Shown here one piece after another: positions 17,399 to 26,071 of a DNA stretch of 41,165 nt. The notes under the pieces are model-generated. The model was not told the origin of the DNA and searched no databases. It saw nothing but the letters and a program-made list of their open reading frames with translations. The DNA is taken from contig JAJYJO010000011.1 of the NCBI GenBank assembly GCA_021789435.1, positions 1 to 41,165 of the forward strand, written 5' to 3'. This DNA comes from Chloroflexota bacterium (GTDB lineage Bacteria; Chloroflexota; Limnocylindria; Limnocylindrales; CSP1-4). Both the position numbers and the translations under genes were made by a program. Every line of letters starts with the position of its first letter. The stretch's first letter is position 1.

Positions 17399-18949
17399 AT
17401 GCGCCGACCGATCGAGGGATGGCCTCGTTCCGCAGTGCTCGTCGGTGCAGCGGCCTTCGTCATCGCGGTGGGTGTCGCCCTCTACGTGGTGCGGCCGTTC
17501 CACACGGGAACGCTCGGTTACGACGCGGCCGCCTCGATCCTCTATTTCGATCGGCTCATGGCGGGCCGGCATCTCGAGGCGTTCCTCGGGGCCACCCCCA
17601 AGCCGTTGCTCACCGTCACCTACGGCCTCGTCCACTCGGTGGCACCGGATTGGCGCGCGATCTCCTGGCTCGCCATTCTCGCTTACGGAACCGGAATCGC
17701 CACGTCGGCCGTGCTCGCCCATCGCCTCGGAGGCATCATCGCGGCCGGTTTCGTCACCGCCGCGCTCATCGGGTCGGCCGAGCTGCTCCAGGACGTCGAC
17801 CTCGCCTACGCAGTCTCGTGGGCCCTCATCTTCTGGAGTGCCGCGGGCCTGCTGGTCACGAGTGTTCGGCCGCGGTACGCGTGGGCCGGGGTCGCTCTGG
17901 CCCTGGCTGGTCTGGCGCGGTTCGAGACGCTCATCGTGACCGGAAGCGCCGCGCTGATCCTCGGCCTCGGGTTCGTTGCCGCCAGGTCGCAGACACGCGA
18001 TGCCCACTGGGTCCGCGCTCGAGTCCCGATCCTGCTCGGGTTTCTCACCCTGCCTGTCCAGGGGGTCCACGACTGGCTCCTGACGGGCGATCCGCTGTAC
18101 TCCGAGTCGGTGCCCGTGCTCTCGTCCGCTGGTCTCCACCTGCCAGGGGTGGCCGGCGTCCTCGGAGCGATCGGTGCCCACTACGCTGCGGAGCCGATCC
18201 TCCTGCTCCTGGCCCTGCTGGGGATGCTGACCCTTTGGGGCCGAAGTCCCGACGTCGCCGCCGGTGTGATCGCCCTCGTCGTCGGCGTGCTTCTCTTCCT
18301 CGTCTACCTGGCCTCTCGGGGGATCTACGTCTCCGACCGGTACATCGCACCGGTCGACGTCGGACTGACGTTCGCGGCGAGCCTCGGGGTCGCCTCCATT
18401 CGGTTCCGCTCACTTGCCCGCCGGGTCCGGGCGATCCGTCTTCGCGCTGCGGCCCCGATCTTGGCTGCCGCGGGAGGCGCGGTCATCGCCGTGGCCGTGA
18501 TTCGCCCGTTCGGCCCACTGGATCGCCCGACCCGCAGCGACGTGACGTTCAACGGGATCTTCCACCGTGACCTCGAACGGCTGACCCCGGTGATCCTGGA
18601 GTCGCTCGGCGGCCGGTCAGGACTCCCGAGCTTCCCGGACGACGGGACCGCGACCACGCACACGGGGTCGCGGGCCATCCTTCTGGCGCCCGTTCTGGCG
18701 GTGCCCCAGCTCTCCCTGGACCTGGACCTGCCGCTCTCGGCGATCACTGGCACGCAGGGGCCATTGGTCACGACCGACGGCAGATACCCGCAGCCGGGAC
18801 AGCTCCTGCTTCATTACATCGGCCGGGATGATCCCGAGTCCGCCTTCAGGCTCTTCGAGGTGCGCAGCCCCACGACCAGGGGTGCAATCGCGATCGACCC
18901 CGTCGAGGTCGATCCGGCAGGCCGGTTCTGGCTCGTCAGGATCCGCTGA
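17399..18949 (+). CDS. Multi-spanning GT-C-like membrane protein, paralogue family A (copy 1), function unknown
   Basis: This 516-residue protein has about ten predicted helices up to residue 370 and a C-terminal soluble part of about 140 residues. The first loop has GYDAAASILYFDRL (Asp42) and TPKPLLTVTYGLVH, followed by DWRAISWLAIL. A central HDWLLTGDPLY and SRGIYVSDRYIAPVD are also distinctive. The same blocks recur in the gene at 26068, so the two are paralogues. I do not recognise a named family. An Asp in the first extracytoplasmic loop is a GT-C feature, so a lipid-sugar-dependent glycosyltransferase is plausible but unproven. It appears to be transcribed from its own TACACT promoter. 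Confidence 0.85.
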   Translation: MRRPIEGWPRSAVLVGAAAFVIAVGVALYVVRPFHTGTLGYDAAASILYFDRLMAGRHLEAFLGATPKPLLTVTYGLVHSVAPDWRAISWLAILAYGTGIATSAVLAHRLGGIIAAGFVTAALIGSAELLQDVDLAYAVSWALIFWSAAGLLVTSVRPRYAWAGVALALAGLARFETLIVTGSAALILGLGFVAARSQTRDAHWVRARVPILLGFLTLPVQGVHDWLLTGDPLYSESVPVLSSAGLHLPGVAGVLGAIGAHYAAEPILLLLALLGMLTLWGRSPDVAAGVIALVVGVLLFLVYLASRGIYVSDRYIAPVDVGLTFAASLGVASIRFRSLARRVRAIRLRAAAPILAAAGGAVIAVAVIRPFGPLDRPTRSDVTFNGIFHRDLERLTPVILESLGGRSGLPSFPDDGTATTHTGSRAILLAPVLAVPQLSLDLDLPLSAITGTQGPLVTTDGRYPQPGQLLLHYIGRDDPESAFRLFEVRSPTTRGAIAIDPVEVDPAGRFWLVRIR

Positions 18950-18999
18950 CACAAGGTCCGTCGGGCAGCCGATCGACCGGGACGTGCCTGCGGGCCCGC

Positions 19000-19005
19000 T
19001 AGACT
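19000..19005 (+). promoter_or_regulatory. Candidate -10 element TAGACT
   Basis: TAGACT lies 37 bases before the proposed CTG start at 19043. The predicted RNA start near 19012 excludes longer versions of the protein and leaves the GGAGG at 19032 inside the leader. Confidence 0.45.
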
Positions 19006-19031
19006 AGGGCCCAAACCCGCGGGCGAGAAGT

Positions 19032-19036
19032 GGAGG
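19032..19036 (+). promoter_or_regulatory. Shine-Dalgarno GGAGG for a CTG start
   Basis: GGAGG is followed by six bases (GGCCCT) and then CTG at 19043. No ATG, GTG or TTG exists in this frame until 19196, which would cut off a conserved membrane helix. Confidence 0.6.
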
Positions 19037-19042
19037 GGCCCT

Positions 19043-20566
19043 CTGAGCGACCTGCGAGCCCGGACGAAGCTCCTGGGGCAGACGGGAATCCGCCTCGCGA
19101 TCGGCCCACTGCCGGCCGTTCTCCCGGCCGTCCTGGCGAGCCTGGCGGTCTTCGCGCTCCTGGCCGCATTCATCGCGGTCGACCCGGCCCGCGGCGTGAC
19201 CGGCAGCAACAGCCCCTTCACCGACGAGGCCTGGAACGTCCTCAACGCCCGGAACTTCGTCGTTCTCGGTCGCTGGTCGACCGACGGCTGGGACCGCCAG
19301 CTGGTGAGCATCCCCTTCATGGTGGCCCAGGTCCTCGCCTTCCAGCTGGGTGGCGTGGGAATCGTCCAGGCCAGGCTCGTGAGCGTGGTCGCCACGGCCC
19401 TCACGGTCCTGGCCATCGGCTGGGGCCTCCGCAGGGCGCTGGGGACTGGCCCGGCCATCCTCGGTGCGCTTGCCCTCGGCTCGTGCGCCCTGTTCATCTA
19501 CTACGGTCGCCTCGCCCTCCTGGAACCGAGTGTGGCGCTGTGGCTGACGCTTGGTGGCCTGCTCGTGCTGGCGGCCGACGGGCGCCGGGCCGCGCTGACC
19601 GGCATCGCCGCCGGCCTCTGCTTCGGCGCGGCCATCGGCACCAAGCCGAACGCCGCTTTCGCCGTGGTGGGTCTGCTGGCGGCGGTCGCCGTGGCCGACG
19701 GCTGGAGATCGGCGGCGGTTCGCCGCTGGGTGGCCGGTGCGCTGGCCACGCTGCTGGTTCTCGGCCTGGCCTGGACGCTGCTCGTCTACCTCCCGAACCG
19801 CGCCCAGGTGGCGGCCGTCCTCCAGAGCTGGCCGACCGAGCAGCTGCCCCGCACGGCCGGCGAGCTCTGGCGCAGGGTGATCGGCTACTTCTTCATCGAG
19901 AACGACACGACGCTCGGGCTCGCCGGGCCCCTCCTGATCGGTGGCAGCGCCGGCGGCCTGGTCGCCCTCGCCACCTGGCGGCAGCGCAGCCCGCTGGAGC
20001 GCCGGCTTGTGGCGGCCGCGGGCGGCTGGGCGGCGGCGAGCTTCGCCGTCCTGGCCGCGCTCCCGTACCACCCCAATCGGTATGCGGTCCCGATCATGCC
20101 GGCGATGGCCATCCTGCTGGCCGTGGGCGCAGCCATCCTGGTCGGTCGGTTGCGCACGGCGCTTCCGGCTTCCGGGCTGCTGCTCGCCGGGTTCGCGGTG
20201 GCGGCCGCGGTGACCGTGCCGGGCCTGCTTCGCTACCAGACCTGGATCGACTCCAGCGGCTCGACGCTGCCGGGGATTCAGGCTCGCCTGGCGGACGCGG
20301 TCCCGCCGGGCGCCGTTGTCGAAGGCCGCTACGCCCCGCTCTTCCTGATGCGGGCCCCGGTCGTCACCCTCTTCAGCGTTTCGGCCTGGAACCTGAACGA
20401 GGGCGACCTCTACCGGACGCGCGGCGTGCGCTGGGTGCTGACGTCCGCCGACGACATCCCGAGCTGGGCGGAGGGTCCCGAGGCCGCGGCCTGGGCGGCC
20501 CGGCAGGTGGTCTCCTGCGCTCCCTGGGGCGCCGAGCCCAGCGTCTGCCTGTACCGACTCCCGTGA
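19043..20566 (+). CDS. GT39/ArnT-like membrane glycosyltransferase, paralogue family B (copy 1), probable CTG start
   Basis: About 507 residues. The ORF track starts it at GTG 19196. However, the 50 codons upstream encode a basic N-terminus and the first membrane helix (PAVLPAVLASLAVFALLAAFIAVDPARG), and this region aligns with the paralogue at 32537. The only start-like codon with a good ribosome site is CTG at 19043. The first loop carries SPFTDEAWNVLNARNFVVLGRWSTDGW with the Asp-Glu pair typical of PMT/ArnT-type GT-C enzymes. ARLVSVVAT and GTKPNAAFAVVG are also shared with the paralogue. About eleven helices and a short C-terminal domain follow. It probably transfers a sugar from a polyprenyl-phosphate donor, but donor and acceptor are unknown. 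Confidence 0.85.
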   Translation: MSDLRARTKLLGQTGIRLAIGPLPAVLPAVLASLAVFALLAAFIAVDPARGVTGSNSPFTDEAWNVLNARNFVVLGRWSTDGWDRQLVSIPFMVAQVLAFQLGGVGIVQARLVSVVATALTVLAIGWGLRRALGTGPAILGALALGSCALFIYYGRLALLEPSVALWLTLGGLLVLAADGRRAALTGIAAGLCFGAAIGTKPNAAFAVVGLLAAVAVADGWRSAAVRRWVAGALATLLVLGLAWTLLVYLPNRAQVAAVLQSWPTEQLPRTAGELWRRVIGYFFIENDTTLGLAGPLLIGGSAGGLVALATWRQRSPLERRLVAAAGGWAAASFAVLAALPYHPNRYAVPIMPAMAILLAVGAAILVGRLRTALPASGLLLAGFAVAAAVTVPGLLRYQTWIDSSGSTLPGIQARLADAVPPGAVVEGRYAPLFLMRAPVVTLFSVSAWNLNEGDLYRTRGVRWVLTSADDIPSWAEGPEAAAWAARQVVSCAPWGAEPSVCLYRLP

Positions 20567-20673
20567 TGGGCGGCGGCCCGGCCGCGCAGGCCCCGCGGAT
20601 GATCGGCCCGGCCGCCGGCCGCTCGCGGACCGCGCCGCCGGCGGGCAGGCCGGTGACAGAGTCCGACCCTCCC

Positions 20674-21747
20674 ATGCACTCGGACCCGCCGGCTCGCCGA
20701 CCTCGCCTGCTGCTCTACGGCATGTATGACCCGTCGAAGCAGGCCAGCGCCCCGGTGGTTCGCATCGCACGGCTCGCCGCGGCCCTGGGACAGACGTGCG
20801 ATCTCCAGGTCATCACCGGCGATCGCGTCGGACGGGCGCGGGGCGCCGCGCGCTGGCTGCTGCGCCGAGCCTGGCGCGATGTCGACGCGGTCTACGTCGA
20901 AGCCGCGTCGTCGGCGCCGATGCCCCAGGACCTCCTCCTCATGACCCTGGTTCGACTGTCGGGTCGCCCGCTCGGCATCTACTTCCGCGACGCGTACCAG
21001 CTCTTCCGCGATCTCTACCCGGCGCCCGGTGCCAGGGGCTTCCTCAACGACCTTCTCTGGCGGTTGACGCTGCCGCTCGCCCGCCGCCTGGCCACCCATC
21101 GGTTCACCCCGTCTGCGGGCCTGGCGCGCGCCCTGGGGATGACCGACGCCGTTCTGCTGGCGCCCGGCACGGATCCGGACCTGCCCGACCTGGGGGCCGG
21201 AGCTGGCCATCGGGTCGCCTACGTGGGCGCGTTCGGGGCGGCCGACGGCCTGCCGCTCCTGATCGAGGCGATGGCGACGGTCCGGGCCACCGTGCCCGAC
21301 GCCGAGCTGCTCCTGGTCGGGCCCGCGCCTCCGGCCGGACTCGCCGGGGAGGCCCCGCCCTGGGTGGAGTTCCGGCGAGCCGGCCGGGCCGAGCTCCCCG
21401 CCCTGCTGGCCGGGGCGCGCCTGTGCGTCATCCCGCGGCCGATCACCGCCTACGCCGACCTGGCCGTCCCGATCAAGCTGATGGACTACCTGAGTTACGG
21501 CAAGCCGATCGTCGCCACCGCGGCTCGCGAGACCCGCTCGATCCTGGAGCCGGCGGGGGCCGGCCTGCTGGCCGCCGACAGCCCGACCGCCCTCGCGGAG
21601 GCGATCGTCCGGGTCCTGCTCGACGCCGACCTGGCCGCCGACCTGGCTGCGGCCGCTCGGCGCCTGGCCGTAGCTCCCGGCTCCACCTGGCAGGCGCGAG
21701 CCGCGACCATCGTCGCCACGCTGCTGCCGGACCGGCCCCGTCCGTGA
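20674..21747 (+). CDS. GT4-family glycosyltransferase
   Basis: This cytosolic GT-B enzyme of about 357 residues has an N-terminal half starting RRPRLLLYGMYDPSKQASAPVVRI. The C-terminal half has VAYVGAFGAADGLPLLIEA, LLLVGPAPP, KLMDYLSYGKPIVATAARETRSIL and a GAGLLAADSP donor-site segment. The E-x7-E-like donor motif is modified to a KLMDYLSYGKP form. The ATG at 20674 was chosen because upstream residues are low complexity. An in-frame ATG at 20566 overlapping the previous stop (TGATG) and a GTG at 20653 are alternatives, the former implying translational coupling. The 905-residue ORF-track entry is a shadow fused to this gene. Confidence 0.88.
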   Translation: MHSDPPARRPRLLLYGMYDPSKQASAPVVRIARLAAALGQTCDLQVITGDRVGRARGAARWLLRRAWRDVDAVYVEAASSAPMPQDLLLMTLVRLSGRPLGIYFRDAYQLFRDLYPAPGARGFLNDLLWRLTLPLARRLATHRFTPSAGLARALGMTDAVLLAPGTDPDLPDLGAGAGHRVAYVGAFGAADGLPLLIEAMATVRATVPDAELLLVGPAPPAGLAGEAPPWVEFRRAGRAELPALLAGARLCVIPRPITAYADLAVPIKLMDYLSYGKPIVATAARETRSILEPAGAGLLAADSPTALAEAIVRVLLDADLAADLAAAARRLAVAPGSTWQARAATIVATLLPDRPRP

Positions 21748-21806
21748 CCGGCGCGCCCCTGATCTCGATGGGTGCGCTCCCGGCCGCTCCCGCCCCGGCC
21801 CCGGCG

Positions 21807-21812
21807 TATACT
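21807..21812 (+). promoter_or_regulatory. Candidate -10 element TATACT
   Basis: TATACT lies 62 bases before the proposed CTG start at 21875, in the 127-base gap after the GT4 gene. It is the only AT-rich hexamer in the gap. No recognisable -35 was seen. Confidence 0.45.
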
Positions 21813-21863
21813 CCCGGCGCCCGCGTTGCGGCCGTTCGGGCGGCCCGGGCCGCGGGCATCACG

Positions 21864-21869
21864 AGGAGG
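21864..21869 (+). promoter_or_regulatory. Shine-Dalgarno AGGAGG for a second CTG start
   Basis: A perfect AGGAGG is followed by five bases and CTG at 21875. The ORF-track TTG at 21893 is 23 bases from this site, too far for normal initiation. Confidence 0.6.
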
Positions 21870-21874
21870 TCCCG

Positions 21875-23554
21875 CTGAGAACGGACGGCCGGTTGCCGCC
21901 CTCGGACGCGCCGGTCCCGCCACGGTCCGCGCCCCGCGCGTTGGGCCGTTCCGCTCACCTCGGCCTCCTGCGCGACGACCCGATCACGCTCTTTCCGGCA
22001 TTCGTCCTCGCGTTCGCGGCCCTGGCCATGGTCGTCTTCGGCGGCTACGTGCCGCAGCATGCCGACGTCCAGAGCGCGGGCCGCCTCTTCCAGATCGCCG
22101 CCGGGCTCGCGGCGGCGATCGTCGCCTGGCTCTGCGTGGTCCGGCCGTGGCCGGGCCTGGTCGCCTGGGTCGTGGCGATGCCACTCGTCAACGTCGCCCG
22201 CTCGCAGCTGACGCCCCTCGGCATCCAGCTCATCCCAACGACGGTCTTCGTCATCGCGCTCGCGTTCGGCTGGGCGCTCCAGCGCCGCCGACCCAGCCCC
22301 GCGGACCGGGCCGCCGCCCGTTCGCGCCTGGAGCCGGTCGCCGCCGCCGCCGCCCTGGCGATCGTGGGCCTCGCCGTGGTCGCCACCCTGGCCGCAGCCC
22401 GGCCGGCGGCGTCGTTGCCGATCGCCCTCCATGGACTCGTCGAGCCGGCCGTCGTCGGGCTGCTGGCGGTCCTGCTCCGGCCGCGCCGTTCGCAGCTGGC
22501 CGTGCTGTTGGCCGCCATGGCCGCCTCGGTCGCCCTGGCCTCGGTCTTCAACCTGGTCCGGATCGCCACGCTGGTCCACTCGTTGAGCCAGCTGGAGCTG
22601 GAGCGTGTCCTCTTCGCCCGGCTCACCTACTACAACGTCGGGTTGTTCGGGGTGATGCTGACGATCTCCATCCCACTGGCGGTCGGGGCGATCCTGGCGC
22701 GCGCCCGCCTGGCGGAGATCGCCGCCCGGGCCGGCCTGCGCGGGGTGACCCCGGCCCTCACCGGCTGGCTGGCCGCGGGAGCCCTGGTCATCTCGGTCGC
22801 GGCGCTGATCCTGACCTACTCCAAGAGCGCCTGGCTGAGCTGTGGAGCGGCCCTCGTGCTGCTGGCCCTGCTCGCCGCGCCGACCTGGCGCCTGCGCGGT
22901 GGGCTGATCCTGGGGGTCGCGGTCGTATCGGCTGCGGTGGTGCCATGGCCCTCGTGGGTCCTCCAGCCGATCGCCCCGGGAGCGGCATCGGCCTACCTGC
23001 GGCTGGTGACGGACATCGAAGGATCCAACCGGCTCGCCTCCTGGGACCCGAACTCGGCGGTCGGCGAGGTGTCGATCGTCGAGCGCGCCCTGGCCACCGA
23101 AGCGGCCTTCGAGATGGCCCGCGATCACCCGCTGCTGGGCGTCGGCCCGGGTGGCTTCGAGGCGGCCTACGCCACGACCTACCGGCCGAAGACCAGCACC
23201 CGCGAGCTGGCCGCCGCTCACGACATGCTGCCCAACATCGCCGCCGAGTTCGGGATCCCGGCGGCCCTCCTGGTGACCTTCGCCTTCGGGGCGGCGATCG
23301 TGGGCGCCTGGCGCGCCTGGCGAGCGACCGGAGGGCCTGAACGCCATCTGGCCGCAGCCGCGCTGGCGGCGATCGTCGGCTTCCTGCTGGTCAGTGCCAC
23401 GTTCGGCATCGACCTCTACCGGACCTATCGCCTGATGGACTCGGACGTCCTGTTCGCGGCGCTCCTGGTGGCCGCGGGCATCGGCCTGTGGCGGACGGCC
23501 GCCGGCCCCCCGGAGATCGCGCCGCCAGCCGACGACGATGCCGTCGCCGGCTGA
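21875..23554 (+). CDS. O-antigen ligase/polymerase-like membrane protein (Wzy_C family), copy 1
   Basis: About 559 residues with roughly twelve hydrophobic helices. The periplasmic-loop signature of the family is present as MARDHPLLGVGPGGFEAAYATTY, preceded by TYSKSAWLS and SNRLASWD and followed by AAHDMLPNIAAEFGIPAALL, whose His-Asp/Asn segment is typical of Wzy and WaaL. Such proteins polymerise or ligate lipid-linked repeat units on the outer face of the membrane. The start is taken as CTG at 21875 (LRTDGRLPPSD) because of the perfect AGGAGG five bases upstream; the tracked TTG lies 18 bases further on. Its last 17 bases overlap the next GT4 gene. Polymerase and ligase roles cannot be separated by sequence. 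Confidence 0.88.
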   Translation: MRTDGRLPPSDAPVPPRSAPRALGRSAHLGLLRDDPITLFPAFVLAFAALAMVVFGGYVPQHADVQSAGRLFQIAAGLAAAIVAWLCVVRPWPGLVAWVVAMPLVNVARSQLTPLGIQLIPTTVFVIALAFGWALQRRRPSPADRAAARSRLEPVAAAAALAIVGLAVVATLAAARPAASLPIALHGLVEPAVVGLLAVLLRPRRSQLAVLLAAMAASVALASVFNLVRIATLVHSLSQLELERVLFARLTYYNVGLFGVMLTISIPLAVGAILARARLAEIAARAGLRGVTPALTGWLAAGALVISVAALILTYSKSAWLSCGAALVLLALLAAPTWRLRGGLILGVAVVSAAVVPWPSWVLQPIAPGAASAYLRLVTDIEGSNRLASWDPNSAVGEVSIVERALATEAAFEMARDHPLLGVGPGGFEAAYATTYRPKTSTRELAAAHDMLPNIAAEFGIPAALLVTFAFGAAIVGAWRAWRATGGPERHLAAAALAAIVGFLLVSATFGIDLYRTYRLMDSDVLFAALLVAAGIGLWRTAAGPPEIAPPADDDAVAG

Positions 23555-24719
23555 GCCGCTGCGGCTCGCCTTCCTCGGGGACCCCAACAGCGTCCACACG
23601 CGGCGCTGGGTGACGTTCTTTGCGGAGCGCGGCCATCGGGTCCACCTCCTGGTGGCGGACGACCAGCCGCTGGAGCCGGGGCTCCACCCGGCGATCCACG
23701 TCGAGCGGTACCGCTCCTACGGCGCCCGCCTGCGACCGCGCGGGGCGCTGCGGGCGCGGCGATCGCTGCGCCGGGTGCTGGCGCGGGCAAGGCCGGACCT
23801 CCTCCACGCGCACTACCTGACCCGCTTCGGCTGGCTGGCCCTCCTCTCAGGCTTCCGGCCGCTCGTGGTCACGGTCTGGGGCAGCGACATTCTGCTGACG
23901 CCCCGTCGCTCGGCCCCGGCCGGCCTGCTCGCCCGGCTCATCCTCCGGCGGGCGGCCCTGGTCACGGGAGTCTCGGCGAACCTGCTGGCGGCCGCTCGGG
24001 AGCTGGGCGCGGCGGCCGATCGCCTGCGGGTCGTCCAGTTCGGGATCGACCCGGCGGTCTTCGCCCCGGGCCCGGCCTCCGAGGCGCTGCGGCAGCAGCT
24101 CGGACTGGAGGGCCGGCGCGTCGTCTTCGCCCCGCGCGCGGTGGCTCCGCTGTACCGCCCGGGGATCGTCGTGGAGGCGCTCGCCGACCTCCCGGAGGAC
24201 GTGGCCGGTGTCTTCGTCGAACGTGGCGCCGACTCCGCGACACTGGCCCGCCTGCGTGTCGCCATCGAGCGGCGCGGCCTCGCCGGACGTGTCCGCTTCG
24301 TCGGCGACCTCGACGAGGCCGCCATGGCCGAGCTCTTCCGGCTGGCCGACGTGGTGGTCTCGATCCCCGAGAGCGACGCGTTTCCGGCCACCGCCCTGGA
24401 GGCGATGGCCTGCGGCCGGCCGCTCGTCCTCAGCGACCTGCCGGCTGCCCGCGAGGGCCTCGCGGGCCTGGCCGACCCCGCGTTTGTGGCGACGATGCTG
24501 GTCCCGGTCGGCGACGCGGCGGCGACTCGCCGGGCGATCATGACCGCCCTGGAACGCCCCTCGGCCGTGGCGGTCGAGCTGGCCGGCCGCCTCCGGACGC
24601 TGGCGCTCGAGCGGGCCGACCGGACGCGCAACCTGGGGGGCATGGAGGAGGCCTACCTCGAGATCGCGAGGGCCGGTGCGGGGCGGCGCTCCGGCCGGAC
24701 GAGCCGGTGGATCGCGTGA
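23538..24719 (+). CDS. GT4-family glycosyltransferase
   Basis: This 393-residue GT-B enzyme starts with LRLAFLGDPNSVHTRRWVTFFAERGH, a classic GT4 N-terminus. It continues with HAHYLTRFGWLALL, VTVWGSDILLTPR and VVQFGIDPAVFAPG. The donor-binding half has RVRFVGDLDEAAMAELFRLADVVVSIPESDAFPATALEAMACGRPLVLSDLPA, including the E-x7-E arrangement in the SDAFPATALEAMACG region. The ATG lies inside the end of the polymerase-like gene (17-base overlap), and its stop overlaps the flippase start as GTGA. It is therefore in a tight operon with the polymerase and flippase, as expected for repeat-unit synthesis. Confidence 0.92.
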   Translation: MPSPAEPLRLAFLGDPNSVHTRRWVTFFAERGHRVHLLVADDQPLEPGLHPAIHVERYRSYGARLRPRGALRARRSLRRVLARARPDLLHAHYLTRFGWLALLSGFRPLVVTVWGSDILLTPRRSAPAGLLARLILRRAALVTGVSANLLAAARELGAAADRLRVVQFGIDPAVFAPGPASEALRQQLGLEGRRVVFAPRAVAPLYRPGIVVEALADLPEDVAGVFVERGADSATLARLRVAIERRGLAGRVRFVGDLDEAAMAELFRLADVVVSIPESDAFPATALEAMACGRPLVLSDLPAAREGLAGLADPAFVATMLVPVGDAAATRRAIMTALERPSAVAVELAGRLRTLALERADRTRNLGGMEEAYLEIARAGAGRRSGRTSRWIA

Positions 24720-26071
24720 GCGGGGCATCGCTCTTCGGGACGCGCGTGGCCGGCGTCTTCGCCACCCGGGTCGCCCAGTTCACGGCCTCCGTGCTTGTGA
24801 CCTTCCTGCTGGCCCGGCTGCTGGGGCCGGCCGGCCGCGGCCAGTACGCGCTGGTCACGCTGGCGGCGACGACCCTCTTCTCGCTGGCCCAGCTCGGGCT
24901 GCCCTCGGCCACGGTCTTCTACGCCGGTCGCGGCTACGCGCTCCGGTCGATCGTCCGCCACGCCGCCCTGGTGACGGTCATCCTCTCGGCGATCCTGGTG
25001 GGCGCCGGTTTCCTGGCGCTGCCATTCCTGGAGCGCAACATCCTGCGCGACGCGCCGGACGGCCTGGTCCGCCTGATGCTGCTGACCATTCCCCTGCAGT
25101 TCGCCGCCACCCTCGCCGGCTCCATCCTGTACGGACGCCAGGCCATGCGGGCCTACAACGTCGTCCTGGTCGGCCAGGCGGTGCTGTCCCTGGGGCTGGT
25201 GCTGGTGCTGGTCGGTCTCCTGGGTCTCGACGTGCCGGGCGCCGTCGCCGCCTACGCCGTCGTCACGGTGTTCGGCGCGGCCGCGACGGCATTCCAGCTT
25301 CGCCGGTTGGGAAGGCGGGAGGCGGCCTCGCGGCCGCCCGGCGAGGTGGCGCCGAGCCTGCCGCTGCGCCGGTATGCGACCTACGGGCTGCAGCTCTATG
25401 CGGCTTCGATCACGAGCTTCTTCAACTACCGCGCAGACGTCTTCCTGATCAACGGCATCCTCGCCTCGGCGTCGGCCGTCGGGATCTACGGGGTCGCGGT
25501 CAACCTGGCGGAGATGACGTTCTACGTCCCGGATTCGATCGCCACCGTCTTCTTCCCACGTGTCGCCGCGTCGACCCGGGCCGAGGCGGACCGGATCGCC
25601 CCGATGATCTCCCGCTTCTCGGTCATGCTGACGGCCCTGGCCGCCCTGGCCCTGGTCCCGGCCTCCTGGCTCGCGCTGCACTTCCTGCTGCCGGCCTACG
25701 GCGGGAGCATGCCGGTCCTGCTGGTCCTGCTGCCGGGCGTCGTGTCGCTCAGCCTCTCGAAGGTCCTGGCGGGCTACCTGACCGGCCTCGGTCGGGCGCT
25801 GCCGGTCACCCTGGCCGCGACCACGGCGGCGGTGGTCAACGTGGCCGCGAACCTGGTCGCGATCCCCATCTGGGGGATCGTCGGCGCCGGGGCAGCCTCG
25901 CTGCTCTCCTACGGCCTGCATGCGGGGATCATGCTGTTCTTCGCCTCGCGCTCCGCGGGCTGCCGGCCGCTGGACTTCATCGTCCCCGGGCGGGGCGAGC
26001 TGGTCCGTCTCCGCGACGGCCTTCGCGGTCTCCTCCGCGGGCTGCCGACTCACCGATCCGCAGCCTCGTGA
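24716..26071 (+). CDS. Wzx-like polysaccharide flippase, copy 2
   Basis: A membrane protein of about 451 residues with roughly fourteen helices. It opens with SLFGTRVAGVFATRVAQFTASVLVTFLLARLLGPAGRGQYALV, the standard start of polysaccharide-synthesis flippases. SITSFFNYRADVFLING and ASAVGIYGVAVNLAEMTFYVPDSIATVFFPRVA are equally typical. I prefer the GTG at 24716, which overlaps the previous stop as GTGA with GGTGG upstream; the ORF track gives an earlier GTG at 24707. It probably moves undecaprenyl-PP-linked repeat units made by the adjacent GT4 enzymes across the membrane for the neighbouring polymerase. Its stop overlaps the next gene in the same GTGA manner. Confidence 0.92.
   Translation: MSGASLFGTRVAGVFATRVAQFTASVLVTFLLARLLGPAGRGQYALVTLAATTLFSLAQLGLPSATVFYAGRGYALRSIVRHAALVTVILSAILVGAGFLALPFLERNILRDAPDGLVRLMLLTIPLQFAATLAGSILYGRQAMRAYNVVLVGQAVLSLGLVLVLVGLLGLDVPGAVAAYAVVTVFGAAATAFQLRRLGRREAASRPPGEVAPSLPLRRYATYGLQLYAASITSFFNYRADVFLINGILASASAVGIYGVAVNLAEMTFYVPDSIATVFFPRVAASTRAEADRIAPMISRFSVMLTALAALALVPASWLALHFLLPAYGGSMPVLLVLLPGVVSLSLSKVLAGYLTGLGRALPVTLAATTAAVVNVAANLVAIPIWGIVGAGAASLLSYGLHAGIMLFFASRSAGCRPLDFIVPGRGELVRLRDGLRGLLRGLPTHRSAAS

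Noticed and set aside
19030-21747. 905-residue plus-strand ORF
   Set aside because: The first two thirds are a frame shadow of the membrane transferase at 19043. Only the GT4 part from 20674 is conserved.
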